Notes: generated from the sequence alone by a model not told the origin. Shown: positions 53,638 through 63,584, counted from the stretch's first letter. The stretch is DNA of 64,000 nucleotides from Brachybacterium sp. P6-10-X1 (GCF_001969445.1 NZ_CP017297.1:2108001-2172000); one strand, 5' to 3'. Numbers and translations are program-made.

Positions 53638-54417
53638 ATGACGCAGGGGTACGGACCACAGGACGGACAGCAGGGGCCGTGGGGGCAGCCCCCGCAGGAC
53701 GAACAGCCCGCACAGCCGCAGTGGGGACAGCCCCCGCAGCAGAGCGCACCGCAGGCGCAGTCCCCCTCGCAGTGGGGGCAGCCCAGCCCGGCACCGGCTC
53801 CGCAGTGGGGCCAGAGCTCCCCGGCACCGGGCGCCGGATACCCCGCACCGGGCACCGGATACCCCGCACCGGGCGCCACCTACCCGGGCGCGGCGGGATT
53901 CTCCTCCCCGATGGGGACCGGCGGGTCGTCCACCCTGGGCAAGCTCGTGACCTGGATGATGTACCTGGTCATCGCCGTCATCGCCGTGCGCGTGATCCAC
54001 GGCATCGTGGCGTTCGGCTTCGGGATGCTCTCGGGGGGACTCACCTCGGGAGGGTCGCTCGACAGCGGTATGGCCGTCGCGGGCGGCAGCGTGGTCGTGA
54101 ACATCCTGTTCCTGCTGCTGAACATCGTCGTGTCCCTGGCGCTGCTGGTGATCGCCGTCTGGGTCGCGGTCCAGGCGTCGGGGCGCGGCCGCGCCGGCGC
54201 GATCATCGTCGCCGCGACCGTGGTCGTCGCCGTCGTCCTGTACTGGATCCTCTACGGCATCTACGTCGCGGTCGTCGCCGGGGCGGGCGACATGTCGACC
54301 CTCGGCGTCATGAGCATCGTGTACGTGATCCTCGAGATCATCCGCAACCTGATCATCTTCGCCGCGCTGATCGTCGGCGCGGTGACGGCCCGGCGCTGGG
54401 CGAAGCAGAACGCCTGA
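53638..54417 (+). CDS. Membrane protein with Gln/Pro/Gly-rich N-terminus
   Basis: Function unknown; 259 aa. Residues 1-98 are repetitive (QWGQP-type units near 28, 46 and 56, then PAPG-x-GYPAPG units), likely disordered and cytoplasmic. Four hydrophobic helices follow at about 103-135, 150-180, 190-220 and 225-250, the last ending in a basic RRWAKQNA. The layout resembles many actinobacterial proteins with a low-complexity front and a four-helix membrane domain. ATG 53638 has GAGGGAG. Confidence 0.8.
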   Translation: MTQGYGPQDGQQGPWGQPPQDEQPAQPQWGQPPQQSAPQAQSPSQWGQPSPAPAPQWGQSSPAPGAGYPAPGTGYPAPGATYPGAAGFSSPMGTGGSSTLGKLVTWMMYLVIAVIAVRVIHGIVAFGFGMLSGGLTSGGSLDSGMAVAGGSVVVNILFLLLNIVVSLALLVIAVWVAVQASGRGRAGAIIVAATVVVAVVLYWILYGIYVAVVAGAGDMSTLGVMSIVYVILEIIRNLIIFAALIVGAVTARRWAKQNA

Positions 54418-54431
54418 GCCGGCTCCTCCTC

Positions 54432-54475
54432 GGGCGACGGCCCGGTCCTCCTCGCGGAGGGCCGGGCCGTCGCCC
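54432..54475. terminator. Bidirectional terminator hairpin
   Basis: Nineteen-nt arms (54432-54450 with 54457-54475) pair with one G-T wobble around loop ctcgcg, between convergent genes. Confidence 0.85.
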
Positions 54476-54495
54476 GTTCCGGGGGCCGTGCCGGG

Positions 54496-56076
54496 TCACC
54501 GGCCCAGCAGCAGGGTCCGGTCGCCGACGGTGACGAGCGCTCGGCCGTCCCCGACCCCGTGCACGGACCGCACGTCCGCGGTCACGACGGCCTCCGCGGT
54601 GACAGTGCCGCCGTCGGCGTCGACGACGCGCAGGTGCTGGGCGCCGCGCGGCTGCAGGGAGCGGGTGCGCTCGACATGGTCCAGCACCACGGCGGTGTCC
54701 GCCTCGAGGGTCCCGTGGACCGGGGAGTCGGGGGCCGGCAGCGGAAGCGTCCAGACATTCGTGCCGTCGGCGGTGTCGTAGGCGACCAGCTGCCCGGAGG
54801 TGTTGGCCCGCACCATCCGGGCCCCGTCGATCCCGAGCCGGACGGTGGCCTCGACGGCCTCGTCCAGCGCCCCCGCCCCGGGCTCGGTCCACGCCGCGCG
54901 GTGCTCCGAGGCGACGATCTCGCCGCTGATCCCGGTGCCCTCCTCGGTGCCGGTGGCGAGCACCCGGCCATGGTCCATCTGCACGTTCCACTGCCCTGCC
55001 GGGGACGGCTCGGAGGTCCACAGCACCTCCCCGCGCACGTGCGCGGTGGCGGTGAGAGCCCCGTCGGCGGCGGAGCAGACGGTGACCACGACGGGCGCGT
55101 CGGTGCGCGGGGTCGGACCGTTCACGGTCACCCGGCAGGGCTGCTCGGGATCGGTCAGCACCCGGCCGACGGGGAAGCCGGTCGCGGGGTCGAGCTGGAT
55201 CCACCCCTGGGCGGGGTCGAAGCGCAGCGGGACGGCGGGCAGCACGCCGGTGGCGCGCACGGCGTCGAGCGGGCCCGGGGCCGCATCCGGCCGTGCCGGC
55301 ACCTCGATGCCCGCGGGGTCGATGCCCCGTGCCTCCTGGGTCGCGGGGGCGGAGAGGGTCCATCGCGGGCTGTCGGGGGTGGTGAGGTCGTAGCCGCTGA
55401 GGGTGCACTCCTCGGCGCCGTCGGACGCGCAGTGACGCACCACCAGCAGGTCGTCGGTCAGGGCGATCGGGATCCCCGACACGGCGGCGATCTCGTCGAC
55501 CCCGGAGCCGGTGAGGTCGGAGACGAGGGTTTCGCCGCCGGTCACCTGGATCAGACGGGTGCCGTCGGCGGAGAGGGCGAGGACGTCCTCCGTGGTCGCG
55601 TCGACCTCGTGCGCAGCACCTTGGCCCAGCAGCTGACCGGTGCCGTCGGCGCGGCGCACGAGCACCGGGGAGTCCGCGGCGGGGACGGAGTGCACGGTGT
55701 CGCCCTCACCGAGTGCCGGGATGCTCGCCGCGGCAGCTTCCGCCAGCGGCGGGACGCGGGTGGTGACCACGGCGGGAACCGTCAGCGCCAGCGCGACGGC
55801 GAGCGCGAGCACCCCTGCGACCAGCCGGCGCCGTCGCCGGCCGACCCGCGCGCCGAGCAGCACGAGCAGCAGCAGGCCCGCGCCCGCCCCGGCCAGGATC
55901 CCGGCAGCCAGGCGCAGCGCCCCGAGCAGGAACTGCCCGCCCAGCAGCGCGGCGGTCCCGGCCAGCGCCAGCAGCACCACGGCCAGCCCGATGGCGATGG
56001 TGGTGTCCGGAGCCCCGGATCCCGCCGCGTCGGGGGACGCGTCGGAACCCGGCGCCCGGGGGGACGTCCCGCTCAT
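54496..56076 (-). CDS. Membrane-anchored PQQ-like beta-propeller protein
   Basis: Function unknown; 526 aa. Three hydrophobic helices in the first 110 residues (about 26-50, 52-76 and 85-106, with RRRRR between) anchor an extracytoplasmic domain. From 120 on it is beta-rich with repeated blade-like motifs such as GQLVAYDTADGTNVWTLPLP and GRALVTVGDRTLLLG, as in PQQ-like quinoprotein propellers; no cofactor residues can be assigned. ATG 56076. It starts 18 bp after the tgt stop and is probably in one unit with it. Confidence 0.78.
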   Translation of the reverse strand: MSGTSPRAPGSDASPDAAGSGAPDTTIAIGLAVVLLALAGTAALLGGQFLLGALRLAAGILAGAGAGLLLLVLLGARVGRRRRRLVAGVLALAVALALTVPAVVTTRVPPLAEAAAASIPALGEGDTVHSVPAADSPVLVRRADGTGQLLGQGAAHEVDATTEDVLALSADGTRLIQVTGGETLVSDLTGSGVDEIAAVSGIPIALTDDLLVVRHCASDGAEECTLSGYDLTTPDSPRWTLSAPATQEARGIDPAGIEVPARPDAAPGPLDAVRATGVLPAVPLRFDPAQGWIQLDPATGFPVGRVLTDPEQPCRVTVNGPTPRTDAPVVVTVCSAADGALTATAHVRGEVLWTSEPSPAGQWNVQMDHGRVLATGTEEGTGISGEIVASEHRAAWTEPGAGALDEAVEATVRLGIDGARMVRANTSGQLVAYDTADGTNVWTLPLPAPDSPVHGTLEADTAVVLDHVERTRSLQPRGAQHLRVVDADGGTVTAEAVVTADVRSVHGVGDGRALVTVGDRTLLLGR

Positions 56077-56094
56077 CGCGTGCTCACCATGCGC

Positions 56095-57399
56095 TCATCG
56101 GGGCGAGCCGTAGTAGGCGCCGGTGGTCTCCTCCCGCAGCGCGTCGAAGTCGCCGCTGAGCAGGGAGGCGCGGATCCGGTCCACCAGGCGCACCACGAAG
56201 CGTTCGTTGTGGATCGTGCACAGGGTCGCCGAGAGCATCTCCTTGGCGCGGAACAGGTGGTGGACGTAGGCCGCGGTGTAGTGGGTGCAGGTGTAGCAGT
56301 CGCAGGTCTCGTCGATCGGCGCGAACCGGCGTCGAAAGCGGGAGCCGGTGAGGTTCACGCGCCCGGTCGCGGTGTAGACGGCGCTGTTGCGCGCCACCCG
56401 GGACGGGGAGACGCAGTCGAAGGTGTCGGCGCCGGCGGCGATCGCGACGAACAGGTCGTCGACCTCGCTGATGCCCAGCAGGTGTCGAGGCCGGTCCTCG
56501 GGGAGCTCCTCGGTGACCCAGCCGACGATGGTGCCGAGGTTCTCCTTCTCCAGCGCCCCGCCGATGCCGAAGCCGTCGAAGACCTGCCCGTCCGAGTCCA
56601 TCACGCCGAGATCGCGGGCGGCCCGGCGGCGCAGGTCCTCGTACTGGGCGCCCTGGATGACGCCCCACAGCTGCTGGTAGGGGCGGTGCGTGCGCTCGGC
56701 GGTCAGCCGGGCGTGCTCGGCCAGGCACCGGATCGCCCAGCGCCGGGTGCGCTCGAGCGCCTGCTCCTGGTAGCCGCGGGAGTTCATCAGCGTGGTCAGC
56801 TCGTCGAAGGCGAACATGATGTCGGCCCCCAGTCCGTGCTGGATCTGCATCGAGACCTCGGGGGTGAAGCGGTGCACGTCGCCGTTGAGGAAGGAGCGGA
56901 AGGTGACGCCGTCGTCGTCCACGTGCGCCAGGCGCTCCTTGCCCTCGGCGACCGCGTCGTCCTCCCCGGAGGAGGTGCGAGCCTTCTCGCCCCCGGAGAA
57001 CTCGCTGGACAGCACCTTCTTGAAGCCGGCGCCGAGGCTCATCACCTGGAAACCGCCGGAGTCGGTGTAGGTGGGGCCGGGCCAGTTCATGAAGGCGCCG
57101 AGCCCGCCGGCCTCGTCGATCAGGTCGTGGCCGGGCTGGAGGTAGAGGTGGTAGGCGTTGGCCAGCAGCGCCTGCGCTCCCAGCTCGCTCATCGCCTCCG
57201 GCAGCACCGCCTTGACGGTGGCCTTGGTGCCCACGGGCACGAAGGCGGGGGTGGCGATCTGACCGTGCGGGGTGGAGATCACGCCGGCGCGGGCCGTGTC
57301 CCCGGCCCGGGCGAGGATCTCGAAGCCCGAGCCCGACGGGGCCGGCCCGGGATCGACCGGATCGGCAGGGCGGGCGGGGTCGGCACTCTGAGCGGTCAC
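56095..57399 (-). CDS. tgt: tRNA-guanine transglycosylase
   Basis: Exchanges guanine-34 for the queuosine precursor preQ1 in tRNAs with GUN anticodons. The protein is 434 aa. Conserved parts are in order: ISTPHGQIATPAFVPVGTKATVK, TYTDSGGFQVMSL (catalytic region), FAFDELTTLM, GVIQGAQYEDLR, GFGIGGALEKENL, and the zinc site CDCYTCTHYTAAYVHHLF. GTG 57399 gives a 35-residue low-complexity leader before the fold. No other queuosine genes are in the window, so salvage or a distant locus must supply preQ1. Confidence 0.95.
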   Translation of the reverse strand: MTAQSADPARPADPVDPGPAPSGSGFEILARAGDTARAGVISTPHGQIATPAFVPVGTKATVKAVLPEAMSELGAQALLANAYHLYLQPGHDLIDEAGGLGAFMNWPGPTYTDSGGFQVMSLGAGFKKVLSSEFSGGEKARTSSGEDDAVAEGKERLAHVDDDGVTFRSFLNGDVHRFTPEVSMQIQHGLGADIMFAFDELTTLMNSRGYQEQALERTRRWAIRCLAEHARLTAERTHRPYQQLWGVIQGAQYEDLRRRAARDLGVMDSDGQVFDGFGIGGALEKENLGTIVGWVTEELPEDRPRHLLGISEVDDLFVAIAAGADTFDCVSPSRVARNSAVYTATGRVNLTGSRFRRRFAPIDETCDCYTCTHYTAAYVHHLFRAKEMLSATLCTIHNERFVVRLVDRIRASLLSGDFDALREETTGAYYGSPR

Positions 57400-57571
57400 C
57401 GGGACATGGTGCCATGGTCCTGCGCGGCTCCGGGGACCGGGCCCCGCCCCGGCGGACGTCGCGACGCCTCCGCGTCCATCTCGATCCACTAGGATCCAGC
57501 GCAGCGCCGCGAGGGCGGGACGGCACCCGCCCCTGCGCGACAGGGCCGACAGCGACGGGAGGGGGACCACG
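57400..57571. other. Divergent intergenic region between tgt and the acyltransferase
   Basis: TAGGAT at 57490-57495 is a plus-strand -10 candidate. A very strong GGGAGGGGG at 57557-57565 looks like a ribosome-binding site. No separate gene seen. Confidence 0.5.
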
Positions 57572-57808
57572 ATCAGCTCGCCCGGTGATCCCCCCGCCTC
57601 CGGTTCCAGCTCCCCCCGCGGGGGCCGACGTGCACGCCCGCTGAGCGAGGAGGAGCTGGCCCGTCGGCGCGCCCTGGAGCGCGCTCTGGCCGAGGAATCT
57701 GCCGAGGATGCGGGGGTCCCCGCTCCGGCGACCGCACCCGATGCCTCCCCCTGGGAGCAGCCGGCCGCCGCGCCGATCGACGACCTCGAGGACTGGACCC
57801 AGGAACCC
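57572..57808 (+). other. In-frame coding-like extension of the acyltransferase with no canonical start
   Basis: The acyltransferase frame stays open upstream of GTG 57809, with strongly coding-like codon use (encoding LSEEELARRRALERALAEES). The strong GGGAGGGGG lies 6 nt before an ATC at 57572, exactly where a start codon is expected. No ATG, GTG or TTG occurs in this frame here. Either ATC initiates, or a start codon was lost, or there is a base error. Confidence 0.55.
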
Positions 57809-60175
57809 GTGGCGGACCCTGTCCCGGAGCCCGCGCCCCCGGCCCGCTCACGCCTCGCCGCGTGGACCGCCGGCCCCCTGCCCTCGGCCGCCTCCTCCCT
57901 CGGCGACTGGCTCCAGGGCCCGTTGGAGGCCCACGCCGAGCGGGAAGCCGAGGACGCCTGGTCCACCGCCGACTCCGTCTCCGGCACCTGGAGACCGATC
58001 CATGAGGCGGGTCCGGGGACCGCCGCTGACGCCGGCCCCGCCGCGGCCCCCGGGGCGCCCGACGCCCCGGCCTCCGAGCAGACGCCGACACCAGGGCGCC
58101 CCGCCTTCCGTCATGAGCTGCACGGTCTGCGTGCGGTCGCCCTGGGCCTGGTGGCGATCTACCACATCTGGCTCGGCCGGGTCTCCGGCGGCGTCGACGT
58201 CTTCCTGTTCCTCTCGGCCTTCTTCCTCACCGGCACCTTCGTGCGCCGCCTGGAGAGCGGGCGCCCCCTCGGGGTGCCGCGCTACTGGTTGCACACCTTC
58301 AAGCGCCTGATGCCGCCCGCCGCGGTGACGATCCTGCTGGCTCTCGCCGGGACCGCCGTCTTCCTGCCCTCCTCGCTCTGGCCGACGGTGATGCAGGAGG
58401 CCGTGGCATCGGCCGCGTACGTGCAGAACGCGCTGCTGGTGTTCCTGCAGGTCGATTACCACGCCCGCGACGCCGGCGGCGCCTCCCCGCTGCAGCATTT
58501 CTGGTCCCTCAGCGTGCAGGGACAGGCCTTCGTGGTCTGGCCGCTCCTGTTCCTGCTCATGGTGCGGCGGGCGCGTCGCGGCCGCAGCGTGCGCGGCCCG
58601 CTGATCGCGCTCATGCTCGCGATCGGCGGGGCCTCGCTGACCTGGTCGATCATCACCACCCAGACCCAGCAGCAGGTCGCCTACTTCGACACCGCCGCCC
58701 GGCTGTGGGAATTCGCGGCCGGGTCCCTGCTCGCCCTCGCGCTGCCGGCGCTCGACCGTCTCACCGGCGCCCGTCGGCCCGAGGAGGGGCAGGTGCCGCG
58801 ACTGCGCACCGGGCGCGCCCTGCTCGGCTGGGCGGGCATCGCCGCCCTGCTGGCCTGCGGCATCGTGCTGGACGTGTCCACCATGTTCCCCGGGTGGATC
58901 GCGATCGTGCCGCTGGTCGCCGCGGGGGCCGTGGTGGTCGCCGGGCACTCCGGGCGCCGCTGGGGTGTGGACGCCCTGCTCTCGACGAGACCGGCCGCCT
59001 TCATCGGGGACATCTCCTACGCCCTGTACCTGGTGCACTGGCCGGTGCTGGTGATGTGGCTGCACCGCAGCGGCCAGCAGCGCGCCGGGCTGCTGGACGG
59101 CCTCGTGGTGCTGGCCGGCTCGGTGCTGCTGGCCTGGCTGATCACCCGCGCGGTCGACGCACCGGTGCGACGTTCGGTCTGGCTCGAGGCCCGGCCCTCC
59201 CGGGCGCTGACCGCGGTCGCGGCGAGCTTCGCGCTGGTGGCCGTCGCCGCGGGCGGCTGGTGGATCGGGCTGAACCGCGCCGAACCGCCGACTCCGGTGG
59301 CCGCCGCGCAGGATCTGCCGGCCGAGGAGGTCGCCACCGAGGTCGCCACCGAGGCCCCGCCCGAGATCCTCCCCCACGGCTGGCAGCTCGGTGCGCAGTG
59401 GCCCGACCTGCCTGAGCGGTGCGGCGGCCCCTGGGCCCCTGACGAGGACTTCCACAACGTCAACTGCCAGCAGCTGCTTCCGGCCGACCAGGCCGCCCAG
59501 GGCACGATCGTGGTGGTCGGCAGCTCCCACGCCCGGCAGTTCATCCCCGCCCTGATCCCGTACGCGAGCGAGCACGACCTGCAGATCGTCAACCTCTCCA
59601 TGGACGCCTGCGGATTCACCACCGAGGTGGAGCAGAGCCCGTACTGCCGCGGCTACGACCAGTACGTCCTGGACTACGTCGAGGAGCACTCCCCCGAGCT
59701 CGTGCTCACCACCGTCACCCGGACCGGACTCGCAGAAGGCGACGACGAGAACGGCGAGACGATGCCCGAGGGCACCGCGCCCGCGATCCGGGCCCTGCTG
59801 CAGCAGGGCGTGCACGTGATCGGCGTGCGCGACACCCCGCGCTGGGAGCAGGACCAGTTCGCCTGCGCGGAGGCGGTGATCGAGGACGGCGGCGCCCCCT
59901 CGGACGCCGACGCGGCCTGCGGGGCCGACGCCGCGGACAAGCTGGCCCCGACGAATCCCGCCGCCGACCTCGCCGAGCTGCCCGGGGCCGAGGACCGTCT
60001 CGCCCTGGTCGATCTCGGCGAGTCGATCTGCCCACACGGCCGGTGCTCCCCGATCCTGGGTGAGTCCTATGTCTACATGGACGACGACCACCTCACCCGC
60101 ACCTTCGTCGAGACCGTCCTCGCCGGCCCCCTGACCGAGGAGCTCACGGAGCGATTCCCGGCCCCCACCGCATGA
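57809..60175 (+). CDS. Acyltransferase 3 / SGNH-domain membrane protein (OafA-like)
   Basis: Predicted O-acetyltransferase acting on a cell-surface polymer. From GTG 57809 it is 788 aa. A cytoplasmic front (1-100) precedes about ten TM helices of the acyltransferase-3 fold, starting RHELHGLRAVALGLVAIYHIW (conserved Arg and His) and including PLQHFWSLSVQGQAFVVWPL. An extracytoplasmic SGNH domain (about 500-788) has VVVGSSHARQFIPAL with the nucleophile Ser and, late, MDDDHLTRTF with the Asp/His pair. A paralogue starts at 63602. The true N-terminus may lie at 57572. Confidence 0.9.
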   Translation: MADPVPEPAPPARSRLAAWTAGPLPSAASSLGDWLQGPLEAHAEREAEDAWSTADSVSGTWRPIHEAGPGTAADAGPAAAPGAPDAPASEQTPTPGRPAFRHELHGLRAVALGLVAIYHIWLGRVSGGVDVFLFLSAFFLTGTFVRRLESGRPLGVPRYWLHTFKRLMPPAAVTILLALAGTAVFLPSSLWPTVMQEAVASAAYVQNALLVFLQVDYHARDAGGASPLQHFWSLSVQGQAFVVWPLLFLLMVRRARRGRSVRGPLIALMLAIGGASLTWSIITTQTQQQVAYFDTAARLWEFAAGSLLALALPALDRLTGARRPEEGQVPRLRTGRALLGWAGIAALLACGIVLDVSTMFPGWIAIVPLVAAGAVVVAGHSGRRWGVDALLSTRPAAFIGDISYALYLVHWPVLVMWLHRSGQQRAGLLDGLVVLAGSVLLAWLITRAVDAPVRRSVWLEARPSRALTAVAASFALVAVAAGGWWIGLNRAEPPTPVAAAQDLPAEEVATEVATEAPPEILPHGWQLGAQWPDLPERCGGPWAPDEDFHNVNCQQLLPADQAAQGTIVVVGSSHARQFIPALIPYASEHDLQIVNLSMDACGFTTEVEQSPYCRGYDQYVLDYVEEHSPELVLTTVTRTGLAEGDDENGETMPEGTAPAIRALLQQGVHVIGVRDTPRWEQDQFACAEAVIEDGGAPSDADAACGADAADKLAPTNPAADLAELPGAEDRLALVDLGESICPHGRCSPILGESYVYMDDDHLTRTFVETVLAGPLTEELTERFPAPTA

Positions 60176-60189
60176 CAGGATGAGCAGAT

Positions 60190-62247
60190 ATGTGGACCGA
60201 CGTGATCCCCGGGGTGCTCGTCGCCGTCGCGCTGCTGGTGGCACCCGGGGCAGCGGCCCTGCTGTGCTGCCGCGTCTCGTGGCCGACGGCGCTGGTCGCC
60301 GCCCCGCCCGTGTCTCTCGCCCTGCTGGCGATCTCGACCCTGCTGGCCGCCGTGGTCGACGCCGCCTGGGGCCTGCCGTGGATGCTGGCGACCACCGTGC
60401 TCGGAGCGGGAGCCTGCGCGCTGTGGTCCTGGGCGACCCCCTGGGGCCGCCGCACCCCGCGCTGGTCGCCGCTGTCCGCGGCGGCGGCCGGGCAGTACCT
60501 GGTCGGCCAGGTCATCGCCCTGATCTTTCTGGTGCCGCTGTTCCTGAGCGCCTTCGTCGAGCCGACCACGATCGCCCAGCGCTACGACAACGCCTTCCAT
60601 CTCAACGCCATCGAGACGATCGTCCGCACCGGTGAGGCGACCCCCTTCGACACCGGGCAGCTGCTGCGCGGCGCCGTGTACCCCAACAGCTGGCACACCG
60701 CCGCCGCCCTGGTCCAGGAGCTCAGCGGGCTCGGGCTCGCCCAGACCGTCCATGCCCTGACCCTGGTGACGGTGCTCGGCATCTGGCCGCTGTCGGTGTG
60801 GCTGCTGGTCGAGGTGCTGGTGCGCCCCTCGCCCGTGGCCCGCCTGGTCACCGGCCCGCTGTCCCTCGCCTTCGCCGGTTTCCCCCTGGTGCTGCTGGAC
60901 TGGGGGCTGGTGTACCCGACGATCCTCGGTCTCGCCGCCGCGCCCGCCCTGGCGGCGGTCCTGATCCATCTGGCCCTGGACCGCGAGCTGCTCGCCGCGC
61001 CGGTGCGGATCGCCGCGATCATCGCGGTGATGGGCATCGGGGTGGGCATCGCCCACCCGGGCGCGGCGCTGGCCGGGCTGATCATCGCGCTGCCGATCAC
61101 GGTCCTCGCTCTGGTCCGGCAGCTGCGGGGCCCGGTGCTGGGCGCCCTGCGCCGGCCCGCCGGCTCGAGCGCGCGCCATGCCTCCCGCGGCTGGTCCCTG
61201 CGGGCCGTCCCCGCGGCAGAGCTGGGGCGTGCCGCGGTACCGGCGGTGGTGGCGGCCGGCATCGCGGCGGTGTGGGCCACGATGGCCCCCAGCACCGACA
61301 CCGCCCCGTGGACGGCGTTCCAGTCCACCCCGCAGGCCCTCGGCGAGGCCTTCCTGGGCGGCGCGATGGAGCGCTTCACTCTCCCGCTGATCGTGGTGCT
61401 CAGCGCCCTGGGCCTGCTCGGCGCGCTGCTCGGCCGGGGCCGCGACCGTCTGGTGCTGCTGGCGATGCTGGGCCCGGTGGCCGTCTACTGGGCTTCCTCG
61501 GCGGCGCAGGACGCCTTCTGGCGCAACCTGCTGTCCGGCTTCCTGTACCGCGACAACTTCCGCACCGCCGCGGTCCTGACCCTGGTGGCCGTGCCGCTGG
61601 TCGTGGCGGGCGTCGAACTGCTCCTGCGAGGCCTGCGCCGCGCGGTCGCGGCCTGGCGGGCGCATCGGACCGAGGGCGAGAGCGCCTCCGATGCCTCGCG
61701 CGGTGCCCCCGGCGCGCTGCCCACCGCGGCCGCCCTGGTGATCGGGGTGCTGGCCTCGACCGCGCTGTCCTGGCACGTCTCGAGCGACCCGCACGTCCAG
61801 GCGCGCTTCGAGACGGTCTCGGACGCCTATCGCACCTGGGAGATCGCCGATCTGGTCTCCGGGACCGAGTTCGCCATGTTCGAGGACCTGCCCCGGCACG
61901 TGCCCGAGGACGGCTATGTCGTCACCGACCCCTGGGAGGGCGGCGGGCTGGCCTACGCCTTCGGCGACCGCGAGGTCTCCCGGATCTACATGACCGTGAA
62001 GCGCACCCCCGAGGAGAAGTACGTCGACGCCCATCTCGAGGACATCGCCTCCGACCCCCGGGTCTGCGCGGCCCTGCCCGCGGACCAGCCGCTGTACTAC
62101 CTGGACCTCGAGGAGCACCGGCTCGGCGGCAACAAGATCGAGGACTCCGGCTACCTGGGCTTCGCGGGCATCACCGAGGAGACGCCCGGCTTCGACCTCG
62201 TCCACCAGGTCGGCGACGTGCGCCTGTACGAGATCGACGCCTGCTGA
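60190..62247 (+). CDS. Large polytopic membrane protein (DUF6541-like)
   Basis: Function unknown; 685 aa with about 13-14 hydrophobic helices over residues 5-540 and a soluble C-terminal domain of about 140 residues (FETVSDAYRTWEIADLV ... LYYLDLEEHRLGG). The extracytoplasmic loop after the third helix holds QRYDNAFHLNAIETI and YPNSWHTAAAL, the kind of Asp/His-bearing loop seen in GT-C-type membrane glycosyltransferases, so a lipid-linked sugar transferase is possible. It follows the acyltransferase by 14 bp (site AGGATGAG), so they are co-transcribed, probably in envelope glycan modification. Confidence 0.8.
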   Translation: MWTDVIPGVLVAVALLVAPGAAALLCCRVSWPTALVAAPPVSLALLAISTLLAAVVDAAWGLPWMLATTVLGAGACALWSWATPWGRRTPRWSPLSAAAAGQYLVGQVIALIFLVPLFLSAFVEPTTIAQRYDNAFHLNAIETIVRTGEATPFDTGQLLRGAVYPNSWHTAAALVQELSGLGLAQTVHALTLVTVLGIWPLSVWLLVEVLVRPSPVARLVTGPLSLAFAGFPLVLLDWGLVYPTILGLAAAPALAAVLIHLALDRELLAAPVRIAAIIAVMGIGVGIAHPGAALAGLIIALPITVLALVRQLRGPVLGALRRPAGSSARHASRGWSLRAVPAAELGRAAVPAVVAAGIAAVWATMAPSTDTAPWTAFQSTPQALGEAFLGGAMERFTLPLIVVLSALGLLGALLGRGRDRLVLLAMLGPVAVYWASSAAQDAFWRNLLSGFLYRDNFRTAAVLTLVAVPLVVAGVELLLRGLRRAVAAWRAHRTEGESASDASRGAPGALPTAAALVIGVLASTALSWHVSSDPHVQARFETVSDAYRTWEIADLVSGTEFAMFEDLPRHVPEDGYVVTDPWEGGGLAYAFGDREVSRIYMTVKRTPEEKYVDAHLEDIASDPRVCAALPADQPLYYLDLEEHRLGGNKIEDSGYLGFAGITEETPGFDLVHQVGDVRLYEIDAC

Positions 62248-62276
62248 GAGCGCTGCGGTGATGGTTCAATGAACGG

Positions 62277-63584
62277 GTGACTCCGCTCTCCGCCGCCGCG
62301 CCCTCGCCCCGTGCCCGCACCACCGCCGAAGACCTCGGGGACTTCGTCACCGCCTCCCCCTCGAGCTTCCACGCCGTGGCCGAGTCGGCCCGCCGGCTCG
62401 AGCGGGCCGGCTTCACCGCGCTGGAGGAGACCACCCCCTGGGCCCCGGCCGACGTCGCCGGGAACCGCTACGTGGTCCGCGACGGCTCCCTGATCGCCTG
62501 GTCCGCCCCGGCCGGCGCCGATGCCACCACCGGATGGCGGATCGTCGGCTCCCACACCGACTCCCCCGCCCTGAAGCTGAAGCCGAACCCGGAGCTGGGC
62601 GCCGAGGGCCTGGCCCAGGTGGGCGTCGAGATCTACGGCGGCCCGCTGCTGAACTCCTGGCTGGACCGGGAGCTGCGCCTGGCCGGGCGGCTCGCCCTGG
62701 CCGACGGCACCACCGCCCTGGTGGCCACGCCCGGGATCCTGCGCGTCCCCCAGCTCGCCGTGCACCTGGACCGCGCCGTGAACCAGGACGGGCTGCGCCT
62801 GGATCCCCAGCGCCACCTGCAGCCGATCCTCGCCCTCGGCGAGAGCGATGTGATGGAGCTGCTGGCCTCGGAGGCCGGCGTCCGCGCCGCGGACATCGTC
62901 GGCTTCGACATCGTCACGGTCGACTCCCAGGCCCCGGCCCTGTTCGGAGCCCACGAGGAGTTCCTGGCCTCCGGCCGGCTCGACAACCTCACCTCCGTCC
63001 ACGCCGAGCTGGAGGCCCTGATCTCGGTCGCGGGCACCGGACCGGAGGCCGGCGCGCCGATCGCGCTGATGGTGGCCAACGACCACGAGGAGGTCGGCTC
63101 CTCCTCCCGCTCCGGGGCCGGCGGCCCCTTCCTCGAGGACGTCCTGGTGCGGATGCACGCGGCACTCGGCGGCGACGAGGCCTCGCGCCGTCAGGTGCTC
63201 GCCTCCTCGATGGTGCTCTCGGCCGACGCCGGCCACGCCGCCCATCCCAACTATCCCGAGCGCCATGACCCGGTCACGCGGCCCCGTCTCGGCGACGGGC
63301 CGATGCTGAAGATCAACGCCCAGCAGCGCTACGCCACCGATGCCGTGGGGATCGCGGCCTTCGTCGCCGCCTGCGAGAGCGCCGGGGTGCCCTACCAGAC
63401 CTTCGTGTCGAACAATGCCATGCCCTGCGGATCCACCATCGGACCGATCACCGCGACCCGGCTCGGGATGACCACCGTCGACGTCGGCCTCACCCTGCTG
63501 TCGATGCATTCGGCCCGGGAGATGTGCGCGAGTGCGGACCCGCTGCTGCTGCAGCAGGCCTGCGCCGCGTTCCTGCGCGGCTGA
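62277..63584 (+). CDS. apeB: M18-family aminopeptidase
   Basis: Zinc aminopeptidase that removes N-terminal residues, with acidic residues preferred in the family; cytoplasmic, dodecameric. The protein is 435 aa. Metal and catalytic motifs are in order: GSHTDSPALKLKPN, SGRLDNLTSVHAE (bridging Asp), NDHEEVGSSSRSGAGGPFL (catalytic Glu pair), ADAGHAAHPNYPERHDP, and the last metal-ligand His in LLSMHSAREM. GTG 62277 stands 6 nt after TTCAAT, a weak leaderless-type signal; no good ribosome-binding site. Confidence 0.95.
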   Translation: MTPLSAAAPSPRARTTAEDLGDFVTASPSSFHAVAESARRLERAGFTALEETTPWAPADVAGNRYVVRDGSLIAWSAPAGADATTGWRIVGSHTDSPALKLKPNPELGAEGLAQVGVEIYGGPLLNSWLDRELRLAGRLALADGTTALVATPGILRVPQLAVHLDRAVNQDGLRLDPQRHLQPILALGESDVMELLASEAGVRAADIVGFDIVTVDSQAPALFGAHEEFLASGRLDNLTSVHAELEALISVAGTGPEAGAPIALMVANDHEEVGSSSRSGAGGPFLEDVLVRMHAALGGDEASRRQVLASSMVLSADAGHAAHPNYPERHDPVTRPRLGDGPMLKINAQQRYATDAVGIAAFVAACESAGVPYQTFVSNNAMPCGSTIGPITATRLGMTTVDVGLTLLSMHSAREMCASADPLLLQQACAAFLRG

